A stretch of DNA of 22,646 nt, taken from NCBI RefSeq assembly GCF_946885885.1, contig NZ_CAMPHN010000064.1, forward strand, positions 1 through 22,646, written 5' to 3'. Position numbers and translations under genes: made by a program. The notes below the pieces were generated by a model that saw only the letters and a list, made by a program, of their open reading frames with translations, made no database searches and had not been told where the DNA came from. Positions within the stretch are counted from its first letter, which is position 1. Each line of letters starts with the position of its first letter. The stretch comes from an uncultured Pseudomonas sp. (lineage in GTDB: Bacteria > Pseudomonadota > Gammaproteobacteria > Pseudomonadales > Pseudomonadaceae). Positions 8,748-17,371 of the stretch are shown here, piece by piece.

Positions 8748-9296
8748 TTACTCATCAGGGGTGGCGCCAGGGTTTGCGTCAGGGGTACAGGCAGGTTTCC
8801 CTGCTGCGTATTTGAGACTCGGGTCGACCATTGCATTGAAGCGTCTCAAGGCTTCGGAACCAATCAACAGTGGATATAGAAACGCACTGCGGTCGGTTAA
8901 ATTCACTTCGATCGTGCGCAAGGATTGGCCCATGCAGATGTCCATCTCGACCACGGGCCGTGCGGTGTAGGTCTTTTCGGCTTTGGGGTCGTAATCGCCG
9001 GCACGGCGTTTGATTTTGCTGATGCGCGCCAGCGGCCGTTCGATAGGGTTGTCATGGGCATCGTCGATGGCCAGGTAAAAACGCACCCAGGGTTCGCCGT
9101 CGCGTTCGAAGCGCTCGATATCGCGGGCACTCAGGGATGCGGTCTTGGCGCCGGTGTCCAGTTTTGCGGCCAATTGCAGATCCGGTTGGTGGATACGGGT
9201 GTACTCGTTGAGGCCATATACGGTCTTCTGCGCCCCGAGACCCAATCCGGGTGCGGCGAATAGGCATAGCGATATGGTGAAGGGCTTTAGCGTCAT
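8748..9296 (-). CDS. Retropepsin-like aspartic protease (RimB/'ATP-dependent zinc protease' family), exported
   Basis: The protein carries AAKLDTGAKTASLSA, the D-T-G-A motif of retropepsin-fold aspartic proteases. A second family block reads RPVVEMDICMG, then LTDRSAFLYPLLIGSEALRR and VDPSLKYAAG. Databases often call this family an ATP-dependent zinc protease, a label the motif does not support. I chose ATG at 9296 (182 residues) because it begins a compact signal peptide (MTLKPFTISLCLFAAPGLGLGA) and AGGA lies just upstream. ATG at 9320 would add eight residues and has no ribosome site. It is therefore predicted to be exported to the periplasm. It is the first gene of the minus-strand operon, five bases before the transglutaminase-7TM gene. 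RimB, a relative, acts with the glutamate ligase RimK, so processing of a peptide or glutamate tail is plausible here. Confidence 0.88.
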   Translation of the reverse strand: MTLKPFTISLCLFAAPGLGLGAQKTVYGLNEYTRIHQPDLQLAAKLDTGAKTASLSARDIERFERDGEPWVRFYLAIDDAHDNPIERPLARISKIKRRAGDYDPKAEKTYTARPVVEMDICMGQSLRTIEVNLTDRSAFLYPLLIGSEALRRFNAMVDPSLKYAAGKPACTPDANPGATPDE

Positions 9297-9425
9297 AAGT
9301 CCTGGTGGAAGGTATCGCATTAGTCGAATCGGAGAGATCGGCGCGGCAACCGGTTTGCCGTGAACGCCTGACTGGAAGTCTAGCCAGGCACGGCGGAAAA
9401 GCTCGCCCAGGCTCGAGCGGGCGGC

Positions 9426-9431
9426 ATTCTA
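9426..9431 (-). promoter_or_regulatory. Possible -10 box (TAGAAT) for the minus-strand operon
   Basis: TAGAAT read on the minus strand lies about 130 bases before the protease start. There is no good -35 box at 16-18 bases, so this is only a weak candidate. The surrounding 9297-9517 stretch holds short palindromes (TTCTGCCAGAA at 9443-9453, TTCTGCAAGCAGAA at 9471-9484, GACCATGGTC at 9499-9508) but no gene. Confidence 0.25.
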
Positions 9432-9517
9432 CCATGGGGAATTTCTGCCAGAACAGGCGCTTAGCCAGGTTTCTGCAAGCAGAACTGCTGCTTCGTACGA
9501 CCATGGTCTATCCTTTA

Positions 9518-9529
9518 ATTGTCGACAAT
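9518..9529. promoter_or_regulatory. Upstream GntR-type operator (perfect 12-bp palindrome)
   Basis: ATTGTCGACAAT is a perfect palindrome with the GT-N2-AC core seen in sites of FadR-type GntR regulators. It lies 13 bases upstream of the -35 box of the prp promoter. A second copy of the core lies exactly 73 bases downstream, about seven helical turns. It is the probable binding site for the adjacent GntR/FCD regulator. Confidence 0.65.
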
Positions 9530-9542
9530 AGTTATGGTTTGT

Positions 9543-9571
9543 TTGACAGGTAAGGCTGCTAAGCGTAATTT
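9543..9571 (+). promoter_or_regulatory. Sigma70-like promoter of the prp operon
   Basis: TTGACA at 9543-9548 is a perfect -35 box. TAATTT at 9566-9571 follows after exactly 17 bases as a -10 box with 4 of 6 matches. Transcription would start near 9578, between the two GntR-type dyads, so a regulator bound at both could hold the promoter in a loop. The boxes are seen directly; their use is inferred. Confidence 0.6.
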
Positions 9572-9591
9572 TTGCGCTTAATAAATACACA

Positions 9592-9602
9592 GTGTCGACA
9601 AT
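9592..9602. promoter_or_regulatory. Downstream GntR-type operator overlapping the regulator's start region
   Basis: GTGTCGACAAT shares TGTCGACAAT with the upstream site (palindromic core TGTCGACA at 9593-9600). It lies just before the ATG at 9607, downstream of the predicted transcription start. Occupancy here would block elongation or initiation, fitting autoregulation of the regulator gene and the genes behind it. Confidence 0.6.
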
Positions 9603-9606
9603 CTGC

Positions 9607-10341
9607 ATGAGTGCCTCCGAACCTATCGATGTTGCCGCAGCTGACTCCGAAACCCTCTCGGAGCATGTTTTTCGGCGTATTCAGGCCGCCATCGTCAAAG
9701 GCGAAATCGCCCCGGGCAGCAAAATTTCCGAACCGGAGCTGGCGCGCACCTACGGCATCAGTCGTGGACCGTTGCGCGAGGCGATTCACCGTTTGGAAGG
9801 CCAGCGGTTGCTGGTGCGCGTCCCTCATATCGGCGCGCGGGTGGTGTCGCTCGATCGGGCGGAATTGATCGAGCTCTATGAAATTCGCGAGTCCCTCGAG
9901 GGCATGGCCTGCCGCCTGGCTGCCGAGCGTATGACCCAGGTGGAGATCGATGAGTTGCGTCGGGTGCTCGATTTGCATGAGCGCGATGCGGCTTTTCAGG
10001 CCGGGGTCGGCTATTACCAACAGGAAGGTGACTTCGATTTCCATTACCGGATCATCCAGGGCAGCGGTAACCGCACCTTGGTGCAGATGCTCTGCGGCGA
10101 GCTATACCAGTTGGTGCGCATGTATCGCCTGCAGTTCTCGGCGACGCCGAACCGACCTCGTCAGGCCTTCGCCGAACACCATCGCATTCTCGATGCCATC
10201 GCCGACCGTGACGGCGAGCTCGCCGAGTTATTGATGCGCCGCCATATCGCGGCCTCGAAACGCAATATCGAGCGTCACTACACCCAGAGCATGGGGCAGG
10301 ACGCGCAAACCAAGACGAACAAAACCAGAGGTGAGGCATGA
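9607..10341 (+). CDS. GntR/FCD family regulator of the 2-methylcitrate operon
   Basis: About 244 residues from ATG 9607. The N-terminal winged helix has [20 protein letters not shown], the hallmark of GntR proteins. The C-terminal FCD effector domain has [10 protein letters not shown] and [13 protein letters not shown], carrying the Asp and His residues that usually bind a metal and a carboxylate ligand. GTG at 9592 would add five residues, but it lies inside the operator dyad, so the ATG is preferred. The gene starts the prp operon and its stop overlaps the prpB ATG (ATGA). FCD regulators at prp loci are generally repressors released by a pathway intermediate, probably 2-methylcitrate; the ligand here is inferred. 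Two TTGTCGACAA-type dyads upstream are likely its sites. It is unlike the sigma54-dependent PrpR of enteric bacteria. Confidence 0.9.
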   Translation: MSASEPIDVAAADSETLSEHVFRRIQAAIVKGEIAPGSKISEPELARTYGISRGPLREAIHRLEGQRLLVRVPHIGARVVSLDRAELIELYEIRESLEGMACRLAAERMTQVEIDELRRVLDLHERDAAFQAGVGYYQQEGDFDFHYRIIQGSGNRTLVQMLCGELYQLVRMYRLQFSATPNRPRQAFAEHHRILDAIADRDGELAELLMRRHIAASKRNIERHYTQSMGQDAQTKTNKTRGEA

Positions 10342-11234
10342 GTCAGCTTTCCAGGTCGAGCAGCCCCGGCCAGCGTTTCCGCGATGCGGTCGCCGAAGAG
10401 CATCCCCTGCAGGTGGTCGGCGCGATCAACGCCAACCATGCGTTGTTGGCTCAGCGTGCCGGTTTCAAGGCGATTTACCTGTCCGGCGGCGGTGTGGCGG
10501 CCGGCTCGCTGGGCCTGCCGGATCTCGGCATCACCGGCCTGGACGACGTGCTCACCGACGTGCGGCGGATCACCGACGTGTGCGAGCTGCCGTTGCTGGT
10601 GGATGTCGACACCGGTTTCGGCAGCTCGGCGTTTAACGTAGCCCGTACGGTCAAGTCGATGATCAAGTTCGGCGCGGCGGCCATCCATATCGAGGATCAG
10701 GTCGGCGCCAAGCGTTGCGGTCATCGGCCGAACAAGGAAATCGTCTCCCAGCAGGAGATGGTCGACCGGATCAAGGCGGCGGTGGATGCGCGTACCGACG
10801 ACAGCTTCGTGATCATGGCGCGCACCGATGCGCTCGCCGTGGAGGGCCTGAATGCCGCGTTGGACCGCGCCGCCGCCTGTATCGAAGCCGGCGCCGACAT
10901 GATCTTCCCGGAAGCGATCACCGAGTTGGCGATGTACAAGACCTTCGCCGAGCGGGTCAAGGCGCCGATCCTGGCCAATATCACCGAGTTCGGCGCCACG
11001 CCGCTGTACACCACCGAAGAGTTGGCGAGTGTCGATGTATCGCTGGTGCTTTACCCGCTGTCGGCGTTCCGCGCGATGAACAAGGCCGCCGAGAACGTTT
11101 ACACCGCGCTGCGCCGCGACGGCACGCAGAAAAACGTGATCGATACCATGCAGACCCGCATGGAGCTGTACGAGCGCATCAACTACCACGCCTTCGAGCA
11201 ACACCTCGACGCGCTGTTCGCCGCCAAGAAGTGA
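10338..11234 (+). CDS. prpB: 2-methylisocitrate lyase
   Basis: 298 residues of the isocitrate lyase/PEP mutase superfamily. It splits 2-methylisocitrate into pyruvate and succinate, the last step of the 2-methylcitrate cycle, in the cytoplasm. Visible hallmarks are the catalytic loop KRCGHRP (125-131, nucleophile region Cys127), the Mg-binding DVDTGFG (89-95) and IHIEDQ (117-121). Length is normal for PrpB. The start overlaps the regulator's stop and is preceded by a strong purine-rich site (GAGGTGAGG, 10328-10336). prpC follows after 74 bases. Confidence 0.96.
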   Translation: MSQLSRSSSPGQRFRDAVAEEHPLQVVGAINANHALLAQRAGFKAIYLSGGGVAAGSLGLPDLGITGLDDVLTDVRRITDVCELPLLVDVDTGFGSSAFNVARTVKSMIKFGAAAIHIEDQVGAKRCGHRPNKEIVSQQEMVDRIKAAVDARTDDSFVIMARTDALAVEGLNAALDRAAACIEAGADMIFPEAITELAMYKTFAERVKAPILANITEFGATPLYTTEELASVDVSLVLYPLSAFRAMNKAAENVYTALRRDGTQKNVIDTMQTRMELYERINYHAFEQHLDALFAAKK

Positions 11235-11308
11235 CCGGCCGCAGGTCGCCCAACGCCGGCGGCCAGCGCAAGACGAGAAATAACCGGATTAGATGAGGAG
11301 ACAGACCG

Positions 11309-12472
11309 ATGAGCGCTAGCCCAGAAACCACCAGCCCGGGCTTCAAGCCGAAGAAGTCGGTGGCCCTGAGCGGCACCGCCGCCGGCAACACCGCGCTGTG
11401 CACCGTCGGCCGCAGTGGCAACGATCTGCATTACCGCGGCTATGACATTCTCGATGTCGCCACCACCTGCGAGTTCGAGGAAATCGCTCATTTGCTGGTC
11501 CACGGCAAACTGCCCAACGCGGCTGAGCTGGCCGGCTACAAGACCAAGCTGAAGGCGCTGCGCGGTCTGCCCGCGGCGTTGAAGGCGGCGCTGGAGCAGC
11601 TGCCGCCGTCGGCCCACCCGATGGACGTGATGCGCACCGGTGTGTCCGTGCTCGGTTGCCTGTCGCCGGAGAAGGATGACCACAATCACCCCGGCGCCCG
11701 CGACATCGCCGACAAGCTGATGGCCTCCCTGGGCTCGATGCTGCTGTACTGGTACCACTTCAGCCACAACGGCAAGCGTATCGAGGTGGAGACCGATGAC
11801 GACTCCATTGGCGGTCACTTCCTCCATCTTCTGCATGGCCAGGCGCCGCGCGACAGCTGGGTACGCGCCATGCACACCTCGCTGATTCTGTATGCCGAGC
11901 ACGAATTCAACGCCTCGACCTTCGCCTCGCGTGTAGTTGCCGGCACCGGTTCCGACATGCATTCGGCGATCGCCGCCGGTATCGGCGCGCTACGCGGGCC
12001 CAAGCACGGCGGCGCCAACGAAGTGGCGTTCGAGATCCAGAAACGCTACGACAATCCCGACGAGGCCGAGACCGATATCCGCGCCCGTGTCGAGAAGAAG
12101 GAAGTGGTGATCGGCTTCGGCCACCCGGTTTACACCGTCGCCGATCCGCGCAATAAAGTGATCAAGGAAGTCGCCCGCGAACTCTCCGCCGAACAGCGCA
12201 ACAACAAGATGTTCGACATCGCCGAGCGCCTGGAAAGCACCATGTGGGAAATCAAGAAGATGTTCCCCAACCTCGATTGGTTCAGCGCCGTCAGCTACCA
12301 CATGATGGGCGTGCCGACCGCCATGTTCACCCCGCTATTCGTGATCGCCCGTACGTCCGGTTGGGCGTCGCACGTTATCGAGCAACGCATCGACGGCAAG
12401 ATCATCCGCCCCAGCGCCAACTACGTGGGCCCGGAAGACCTGACCTTCGTGCCGCTCAAGGATCGTCCATGA
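11309..12472 (+). CDS. prpC: 2-methylcitrate synthase
   Basis: 387 residues of the citrate synthase family. It condenses propionyl-CoA with oxaloacetate to form 2-methylcitrate, the entry step of the cycle. The catalytic triad is visible: His233 in KHGGANE, His272 in GFGHPVY and Asp323 in PNLDWFS. Length is typical of PrpC and shorter than hexameric housekeeping citrate synthase, and the gene lies between prpB and acnD, which supports the methylcitrate assignment. GAGGAG at 11295-11300 is a good ribosome site for ATG 11309. Its stop overlaps the acnD start (ATGA). Confidence 0.96.
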   Translation: MSASPETTSPGFKPKKSVALSGTAAGNTALCTVGRSGNDLHYRGYDILDVATTCEFEEIAHLLVHGKLPNAAELAGYKTKLKALRGLPAALKAALEQLPPSAHPMDVMRTGVSVLGCLSPEKDDHNHPGARDIADKLMASLGSMLLYWYHFSHNGKRIEVETDDDSIGGHFLHLLHGQAPRDSWVRAMHTSLILYAEHEFNASTFASRVVAGTGSDMHSAIAAGIGALRGPKHGGANEVAFEIQKRYDNPDEAETDIRARVEKKEVVIGFGHPVYTVADPRNKVIKEVARELSAEQRNNKMFDIAERLESTMWEIKKMFPNLDWFSAVSYHMMGVPTAMFTPLFVIARTSGWASHVIEQRIDGKIIRPSANYVGPEDLTFVPLKDRP

Positions 12473-15114
12473 ACAGCATGAACAGCCAATACCGCAAGAA
12501 TCTACCCGGCAGCACGCTGGACTATTTCGACGCCCGCGAGGCGGTCGATGCCATCGAGCCCGGCGCTTACGCCAAGCTGCCGTACACCTCTCGCGTGCTG
12601 GCCGAGCAGCTGGTGCGCCGTTGCGAACCCGAGACATTGACCGATTCGCTCAAACAACTGGTCGAGCGCAAACGCGATCTAGATTTCCCCTGGTACCCGG
12701 CCCGGGTGGTCTGCCACGACATCCTCGGCCAGACCGCGCTGGTCGACTTGGCCGGCCTGCGCGACGCGATCGCCGAGCAAGGCGGCGATCCCTCCAAGGT
12801 CAATCCGGTGGTGCCGACCCAGTTGATCGTCGACCACTCGTTGGCGGTGGAGGCGGCGGGCTTCGATCCGGACGCCTTCGCCAAGAACCGTGCCATCGAG
12901 GATCGGCGCAACGAAGACCGCTTCCATTTCATCGAGTGGACCAAGACCGCGTTCAAAAACGTCGACGTGATCCCGGCCGGCAACGGCATCATGCACCAGA
13001 TCAACCTGGAGAAGATGAGCCCGGTGATCCAGGCTCGCCCGGATGAAAATGGCAAGCGCGTGGCCTTTCCCGACACCTGCGTGGGCACCGACTCCCACAC
13101 GCCGCACGTGGATGCCCTGGGCGTGATCGCCATCGGCGTCGGTGGTCTGGAAGCGGAAACCGTGATGCTGGGCCTGCCGTCGATGATGCGCCTGCCCGAC
13201 ATCGTCGGCGTCAAACTGATCGGCAAGCGCCAACCCGGCATCACCGCCACCGACATCGTGCTGGCCATTACCGAGTTCCTGCGCAAGGAGCGCGTGGTCG
13301 GCGCCTGGGTCGAGTTCTTCGGCGCGGGTGCCGACAGCCTGACCATTGGCGACCGCGCGACCATCTCCAATATGTGCCCGGAATACGGCGCGACGGCGGC
13401 GATGTTCTACATCGACCAGCAGACCATCGATTACCTCAAACTCACTGGTCGCGAGCCGGAACAGGTAGCGCTGGTCGAGCAGTACGCCAAGACCACCGGC
13501 CTGTGGGCGAACGCGCTGGAGTCTGCCGAATACGAACGCGTGCTGGAGTTCGACCTGTCCACCGTGGTGCGCAACATGGCTGGCCCATCTAACCCGCACA
13601 AGCGCCTGCCGACCTCGGCATTGCACGAGCGCGGCATTGCCGACGAGGCCAAGCTGGCCGCCGGCAAGGTGGAAGAGGGCGAAGGCCTGATGCCCGATGG
13701 CGCGGTGATCATCGCCGCCATCACCAGCTGCACCAACACCTCCAACCCGCGCAACGTGGTCGCCGCCGGCCTGGTGGCGAAAAAGGCCAATGCCCTGGGG
13801 CTGGTGCGTAAGCCGTGGGTCAAGACCTCGTTTGCCCCGGGTTCCAAGGTCGCCAAGCTGTACCTGGAAGAAGCCGGCCTGCTGCCGGAGCTGGAGCGGC
13901 TCGGCTTTGGCATCGTCGGCTATGCCTGCACCACCTGCAACGGCATGTCCGGCGCACTGGACCCGGTGATCCAGCAGGAAATCATCGACCGCGACCTGTA
14001 TGCCACCGCTGTACTGTCCGGCAACCGCAACTTCGACGGCCGTATCCATCCGTACGCCAAGCAGGCCTTCCTCGCCTCGCCGCCGCTGGTGGTGGCCTAT
14101 GCCATCGCCGGCACCGTGCGTTTTGATATCGAGCAGGATGCGCTGGGCCACGACCAGGCCGGCAACCCCGTCACCCTGAAGGACCTGTGGCCGAGCGACG
14201 AAGAGATCGACGCGATTGTCGCCGCCAGCGTGAAACCGGAGCAGTTCAAGCAGATCTACATCCCGATGTTCGATCTGGGCACCGTGCAGGAGGCCGAAAG
14301 CCCGCTGTATGACTGGCGCCCGATGTCCACCTATATCCGCCGTCCGCCGTATTGGCAAAAAGAGGGGGAAGGCGCGCTGGCCGGCGAGCGCACGCTCAAG
14401 GGCATGCGTCCGCTGGCGATACTGCCGGACAATATCACCACCGACCACCTGTCGCCGTCCAACGCCATTCTGCTGGACAGCGCAGCCGGCGAGTACCTGC
14501 ACAAGATGGGCTTGCCGGAGGAAGACTTCAATTCCTACGCCACCCACCGCGGCGACCACTTGACCGCGCAGCGCGCGACCTTCGCCAACCCGCAGCTGGT
14601 CAACGAGATGGCGGTGGTCGACGGTCAGGTCAAGAAGGGCTCGCTGGCGCGCGTCGAGCCGGAAGGCCAGGTGATGCGCATGTGGGAAGCGATCGAAACC
14701 TATATGCAGCGCAAGCAGCCGCTGATCATCGTCGCCGGCGCCGACTACGGCCAGGGCTCGTCCCGCGATTGGGCGGCCAAGGGCGTACGTCTGGCCGGGG
14801 TGGAAGTGATAGTGGCGGAAGGCTTCGAGCGTATCCACCGCACCAACCTGGTCGGCATGGGCGTGCTGCCGGTCGAGTTCAAGCCGGGCACCACGCGCTT
14901 GACGCTTAAGCTCGATGGCACCGAGACCTACGATATCCGTGGCGAGCTGTCGCCTGGTTGCGATCTGACCCTGGCCATCCAGCGTCGCGATGGGGAGCAG
15001 GTCGAGGTACCGGTGACCTGCCGTCTGGATACCGCCGCCGAGGTCAAGGTTTACAACGCTGGTGGTGTGCTGCAGTGCTTCGCCAAGGACTTCCTCGAAG
15101 GCAGTGTGGCTTGA
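12469..15114 (+). CDS. acnD: Fe/S-dependent 2-methylcitrate dehydratase
   Basis: 881 residues of the aconitase family. AcnD dehydrates 2-methylcitrate; its product is then isomerised by PrpF so that aconitase B can hydrate it to 2-methylisocitrate. The three cluster ligands are visible: Cys421 in [10 protein letters not shown], and Cys487 and Cys490 in GYACTTCNG. The C-terminal swivel domain carries [13 protein letters not shown] near residue 757. The frame stays open upstream to 12244, but that stretch is antisense-free overlap with prpC in another frame. ATG 12469 overlaps the prpC stop and has AAGGA six bases upstream, so it is the start; ATG 12478 is a possible alternative. Cluster dependence would make this step oxygen sensitive. 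Confidence 0.95.
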   Translation: MNSMNSQYRKNLPGSTLDYFDAREAVDAIEPGAYAKLPYTSRVLAEQLVRRCEPETLTDSLKQLVERKRDLDFPWYPARVVCHDILGQTALVDLAGLRDAIAEQGGDPSKVNPVVPTQLIVDHSLAVEAAGFDPDAFAKNRAIEDRRNEDRFHFIEWTKTAFKNVDVIPAGNGIMHQINLEKMSPVIQARPDENGKRVAFPDTCVGTDSHTPHVDALGVIAIGVGGLEAETVMLGLPSMMRLPDIVGVKLIGKRQPGITATDIVLAITEFLRKERVVGAWVEFFGAGADSLTIGDRATISNMCPEYGATAAMFYIDQQTIDYLKLTGREPEQVALVEQYAKTTGLWANALESAEYERVLEFDLSTVVRNMAGPSNPHKRLPTSALHERGIADEAKLAAGKVEEGEGLMPDGAVIIAAITSCTNTSNPRNVVAAGLVAKKANALGLVRKPWVKTSFAPGSKVAKLYLEEAGLLPELERLGFGIVGYACTTCNGMSGALDPVIQQEIIDRDLYATAVLSGNRNFDGRIHPYAKQAFLASPPLVVAYAIAGTVRFDIEQDALGHDQAGNPVTLKDLWPSDEEIDAIVAASVKPEQFKQIYIPMFDLGTVQEAESPLYDWRPMSTYIRRPPYWQKEGEGALAGERTLKGMRPLAILPDNITTDHLSPSNAILLDSAAGEYLHKMGLPEEDFNSYATHRGDHLTAQRATFANPQLVNEMAVVDGQVKKGSLARVEPEGQVMRMWEAIETYMQRKQPLIIVAGADYGQGSSRDWAAKGVRLAGVEVIVAEGFERIHRTNLVGMGVLPVEFKPGTTRLTLKLDGTETYDIRGELSPGCDLTLAIQRRDGEQVEVPVTCRLDTAAEVKVYNAGGVLQCFAKDFLEGSVA

Positions 15115-15117
15115 ACC

Positions 15118-15193
15118 CGTAGGGTGGATCACGCTTCATCGATCCACCGTTGCGATCTGCCTGGTGGATGGAAAAAGCGCCATCCACCCTACG
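15118..15193. repeat. REP-like paired hairpin repeat (GTAGGGTGGAT type)
   Basis: Outer arms CGTAGGGTGGAT (15118-15129) and its exact complement (15182-15193) enclose two hairpins: GGTGGATC with GATCCACC (15123-15148) and GGTGGATGG with a GCCATCCACC-type arm (15163-15188). This is the layout of Pseudomonas repetitive extragenic palindromes. It lies four bases after the acnD stop and may reduce transcription or protect the upstream mRNA from decay. Confidence 0.75.
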
Positions 15194-15197
15194 TCCA

Positions 15198-15259
15198 GTA
15201 GCCCGGATGCAACCTGGGTACGGCAAGCAGCACCCCACCCCGGATTGCATCCGGGCTAC
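15198..15259. repeat. REP-like inverted repeat (GTAGCCCGGATGCAA type)
   Basis: GTAGCCCGGATGCAA (15198-15212) is exactly complementary to 15245-15259, a 15-bp perfect stem around a 32-base loop. It differs in sequence from the repeat just before it, so two repeat families sit side by side in the acnD-prpF gap. It ends 23 bases before the prpF ATG. Confidence 0.75.
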
Positions 15260-15282
15260 CTTCACCTAGCCAGGACGAAACC

Positions 15283-16470
15283 ATGGCTCAGCAACCTCAG
15301 ATCAAGATTTCTGCCACCTATATGCGTGGCGGTACCAGCAAAGGTGTGTTCTTTCGCCTGCAGGACCTGCCGCAGAGCTGCCAGGCACCAGGCGCAGCGC
15401 GCGACAAGCTGTTTATGCGGGTGATCGGCAGTCCCGATCCCTATGGTGCGCATATCGACGGCATGGGCGGCGCGACGTCGTCGACCTCCAAATGCGTGAT
15501 CCTGTCCAGGAGCAGCCAGTCGGATCACGATGTCGACTACCTCTACGGCCAGGTTTCGATCGATAAGGCTTTCGTCGACTGGAGCGGCAACTGCGGCAAC
15601 CTCTCGACAGCGGCGGGCGCTTTCGCCTTGCACGCCGGGCTGGTCGATCCTGCGCGCATCCCGGACAACGGCACCTGTGCGGTGCGCATCTGGCAGGCCA
15701 ATATCCAGAAAACCATCATCGCCCATGTGCCGGTGAGCAATGGACAAGTGCAGGAAACCGGCGACTTCGAGTTGGATGGGGTGACCTTTCCGGCTGCCGA
15801 GATCGTGCTGGAATTCCTCGACCCGTCCGACGATGGCGAGGAGGGCGGTTGCATGTTCCCCACCGGTAACTTGGTGGACGATCTGGAAGTCCCAGGCGTT
15901 GGCAGCTTCAAGGCGACCATGATCAGCGCCGGTATTCCCACGGTGTTCGTCAATGCCGAGGACATCGGCTACCAGGGCACCGAGCTGCGTGAGCAGATCA
16001 ACAATGACCCTGAGCAGCTAGCGCGTTTCGAGAAAATCCGCGTGGCCGGCGCCTTGCGCATGGGCCTGATCAAGACTGCGGAGGAGGCGGCGACCCGCCA
16101 GCACACACCGAAGATCGCCTTCGTCGCCAAGCCCAAGGATTACCGGGCCTCCAGCGGCAAGACAGTACGGGCCGGCGAGGTCGATCTGCTGGTACGGGCG
16201 CTGTCCATGGGTAAACTGCACCACGCCATGATGGGCACCTGTGCCGTGGCCATTGGTACCGCCGCGGCTATTCCGGGCACCTTGGTCAATCAGGCCGCCG
16301 GCGGCGGCGCGCGCGAAGCGGTCCGTTTCGGCCATCCGTCCGGCACCTTGCGCGTCGGTGCCGAGGCTTCTTTGGAGGAGGGCGAATGGGTGGTCAAGAA
16401 GGCCATGATGTCGCGCAGCGCACGGATATTGATGGAAGGCTGGGTGCGGGTGCCAGGAGAGCAGCTATAA
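15283..16470 (+). CDS. prpF: 2-methylaconitate isomerase (AcnD accessory protein)
   Basis: 395 residues of the PrpF family, which has a diaminopimelate-epimerase-like fold. It moves or isomerises the double bond of the AcnD product so that aconitase can use it, and is needed wherever AcnD replaces PrpD. Hallmarks are YMRGGTSKGVFF at the N-terminus, GGATSSTSKCVIL with Lys70, and DWSGNCGNLS with Cys104; these match the conserved Lys and Cys shown to matter in PrpF. The start ATG has AGGA eight bases upstream. It is separated from acnD by 168 bases of hairpin repeats, so its expression may be lower than that of the upstream genes. Its TAA stop lies inside the left arm of the repeat at 16467-16556. 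Confidence 0.95.
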   Translation: MAQQPQIKISATYMRGGTSKGVFFRLQDLPQSCQAPGAARDKLFMRVIGSPDPYGAHIDGMGGATSSTSKCVILSRSSQSDHDVDYLYGQVSIDKAFVDWSGNCGNLSTAAGAFALHAGLVDPARIPDNGTCAVRIWQANIQKTIIAHVPVSNGQVQETGDFELDGVTFPAAEIVLEFLDPSDDGEEGGCMFPTGNLVDDLEVPGVGSFKATMISAGIPTVFVNAEDIGYQGTELREQINNDPEQLARFEKIRVAGALRMGLIKTAEEAATRQHTPKIAFVAKPKDYRASSGKTVRAGEVDLLVRALSMGKLHHAMMGTCAVAIGTAAAIPGTLVNQAAGGGAREAVRFGHPSGTLRVGAEASLEEGEWVVKKAMMSRSARILMEGWVRVPGEQL

Positions 16471-16556
16471 GCTGCAAGCTTCAAGCCTCAAGTAGGAACG
16501 GAGCACTGAGGCTTGACCTGGGGTGTGGGTCGCCAGGCTGTGAGCTTGCAGCTTAT
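16467..16556. repeat. Inverted repeat between convergent prpF and ppsR, carrying both stop codons
   Basis: Perfect 14-bp arms ATAAGCTGCAAGCT (16467-16480) and its complement (16543-16556) enclose a hairpin 16482-16490 with 16507-16515 and a small stem 16517-16521 with 16533-16537. The TAA of prpF (16468-16470) and the TAA of ppsR (minus strand, 16553-16555) are mirror copies in the two arms. It is probably a REP-like repeat that may also act as a terminator in both directions. There is no clear T run. Confidence 0.75.
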
Positions 16557-17371
16557 TTGAGCCGGCGCTCGACACCTTTTTCCACCAGAATTTTCGCCGA
16601 AATCTCTTCCACGGAAAAATAGGTTGAGTTGATGAAATTGATGTTCTCGCGGCGGAACAGGTTTTCCACCTCACGTATCTCGAATTCGCACTGGGCGAAG
16701 CTGGCGTAGCGGCTGTTGGGTTTGCGTTCGTGACGGATCGCGGTCAGGCGATCGGCGTCGATGGTCAGGCCGAACAGCTTTTCTTTGTGCTTTTTCAGCA
16801 CCGCGGGCAACTGCAGTCGCTCCATGTCGTCTTCGGTCAGCGGGTAGTTGGCGGCGCGGATCCCGTATTGCATGGCCATATACAGGCAAGTCGGGGTTTT
16901 GCCGCAGCGCGAAACGCCTACCAGGATCAAATCGGCCTTGTCGTAGTAATGGGTACGCGCGCCGTCGTCGTTATCCAGGGCGAAGTTAACCGCCTCGATG
17001 CGCTCCATATAGTTGGAGTTATGCCCGATGGAATGGGACTTACCGACCGAATAGGAGGAGTGCGAGGTCAATTCCTGCTCGAGCGGGGCGAGAAAGGTCG
17101 AGAAGATGTCGATCATATAGCCGTTGGATTCAGCCAGGACTTCACGGATCTCTTGGTTAACTATGGTGTCGAAGATGATCGGACTGGCACCGTCCCTGGC
17201 AGCAGCGCTATTGATTTGTTGTACCATTGCGCGCGCTTTTTCCACGCTGTCGATGTATGGACGCGTGAGTTTGGTAAAGTTGATGGTCTCGAACTGCGCC
17301 AACAAACTCTGACCGAGGGTTTCAGCGGTAATGCCGGTACCGTCGGAGATGAAAAAAGCGGTTCGTTTCAT
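16553..17371 (-). CDS. ppsR: PEP synthase regulatory protein (kinase and pyrophosphorylase)
   Basis: 272 residues of the DUF299/PpsR family. The protein inactivates PEP synthase by ADP-dependent phosphorylation of a Thr next to the catalytic His and reverses this with phosphate. Visible features are the conserved start [19 protein letters not shown] (7-25) and the P-loop [10 protein letters not shown]. The gene is divergent from ppsA, its target, with a 220-base shared control region, and this pairing is the standard Pseudomonas arrangement. The TAA stop is supplied by the inverted repeat at 16467-16556. Length is normal. Confidence 0.95.
   Translation of the reverse strand: MKRTAFFISDGTGITAETLGQSLLAQFETINFTKLTRPYIDSVEKARAMVQQINSAAARDGASPIIFDTIVNQEIREVLAESNGYMIDIFSTFLAPLEQELTSHSSYSVGKSHSIGHNSNYMERIEAVNFALDNDDGARTHYYDKADLILVGVSRCGKTPTCLYMAMQYGIRAANYPLTEDDMERLQLPAVLKKHKEKLFGLTIDADRLTAIRHERKPNSRYASFAQCEFEIREVENLFRRENINFINSTYFSVEEISAKILVEKGVERRLK

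Noticed and set aside
12244..12468. An in-frame 75-residue N-terminal extension of AcnD
   Set aside because: It would overlap prpC by over 200 bases and its Arg/Gln-rich sequence is not aconitase-like; ATG 12469 has a ribosome site and the standard ATGA overlap.
12679..15132. An 817-codon open frame on the minus strand opposite acnD
   Set aside because: It is a mirror of a GC-rich coding strand. Its composition is low-complexity His/Gly/Val/Gln-rich with no family motif, while acnD has all its cluster cysteines.
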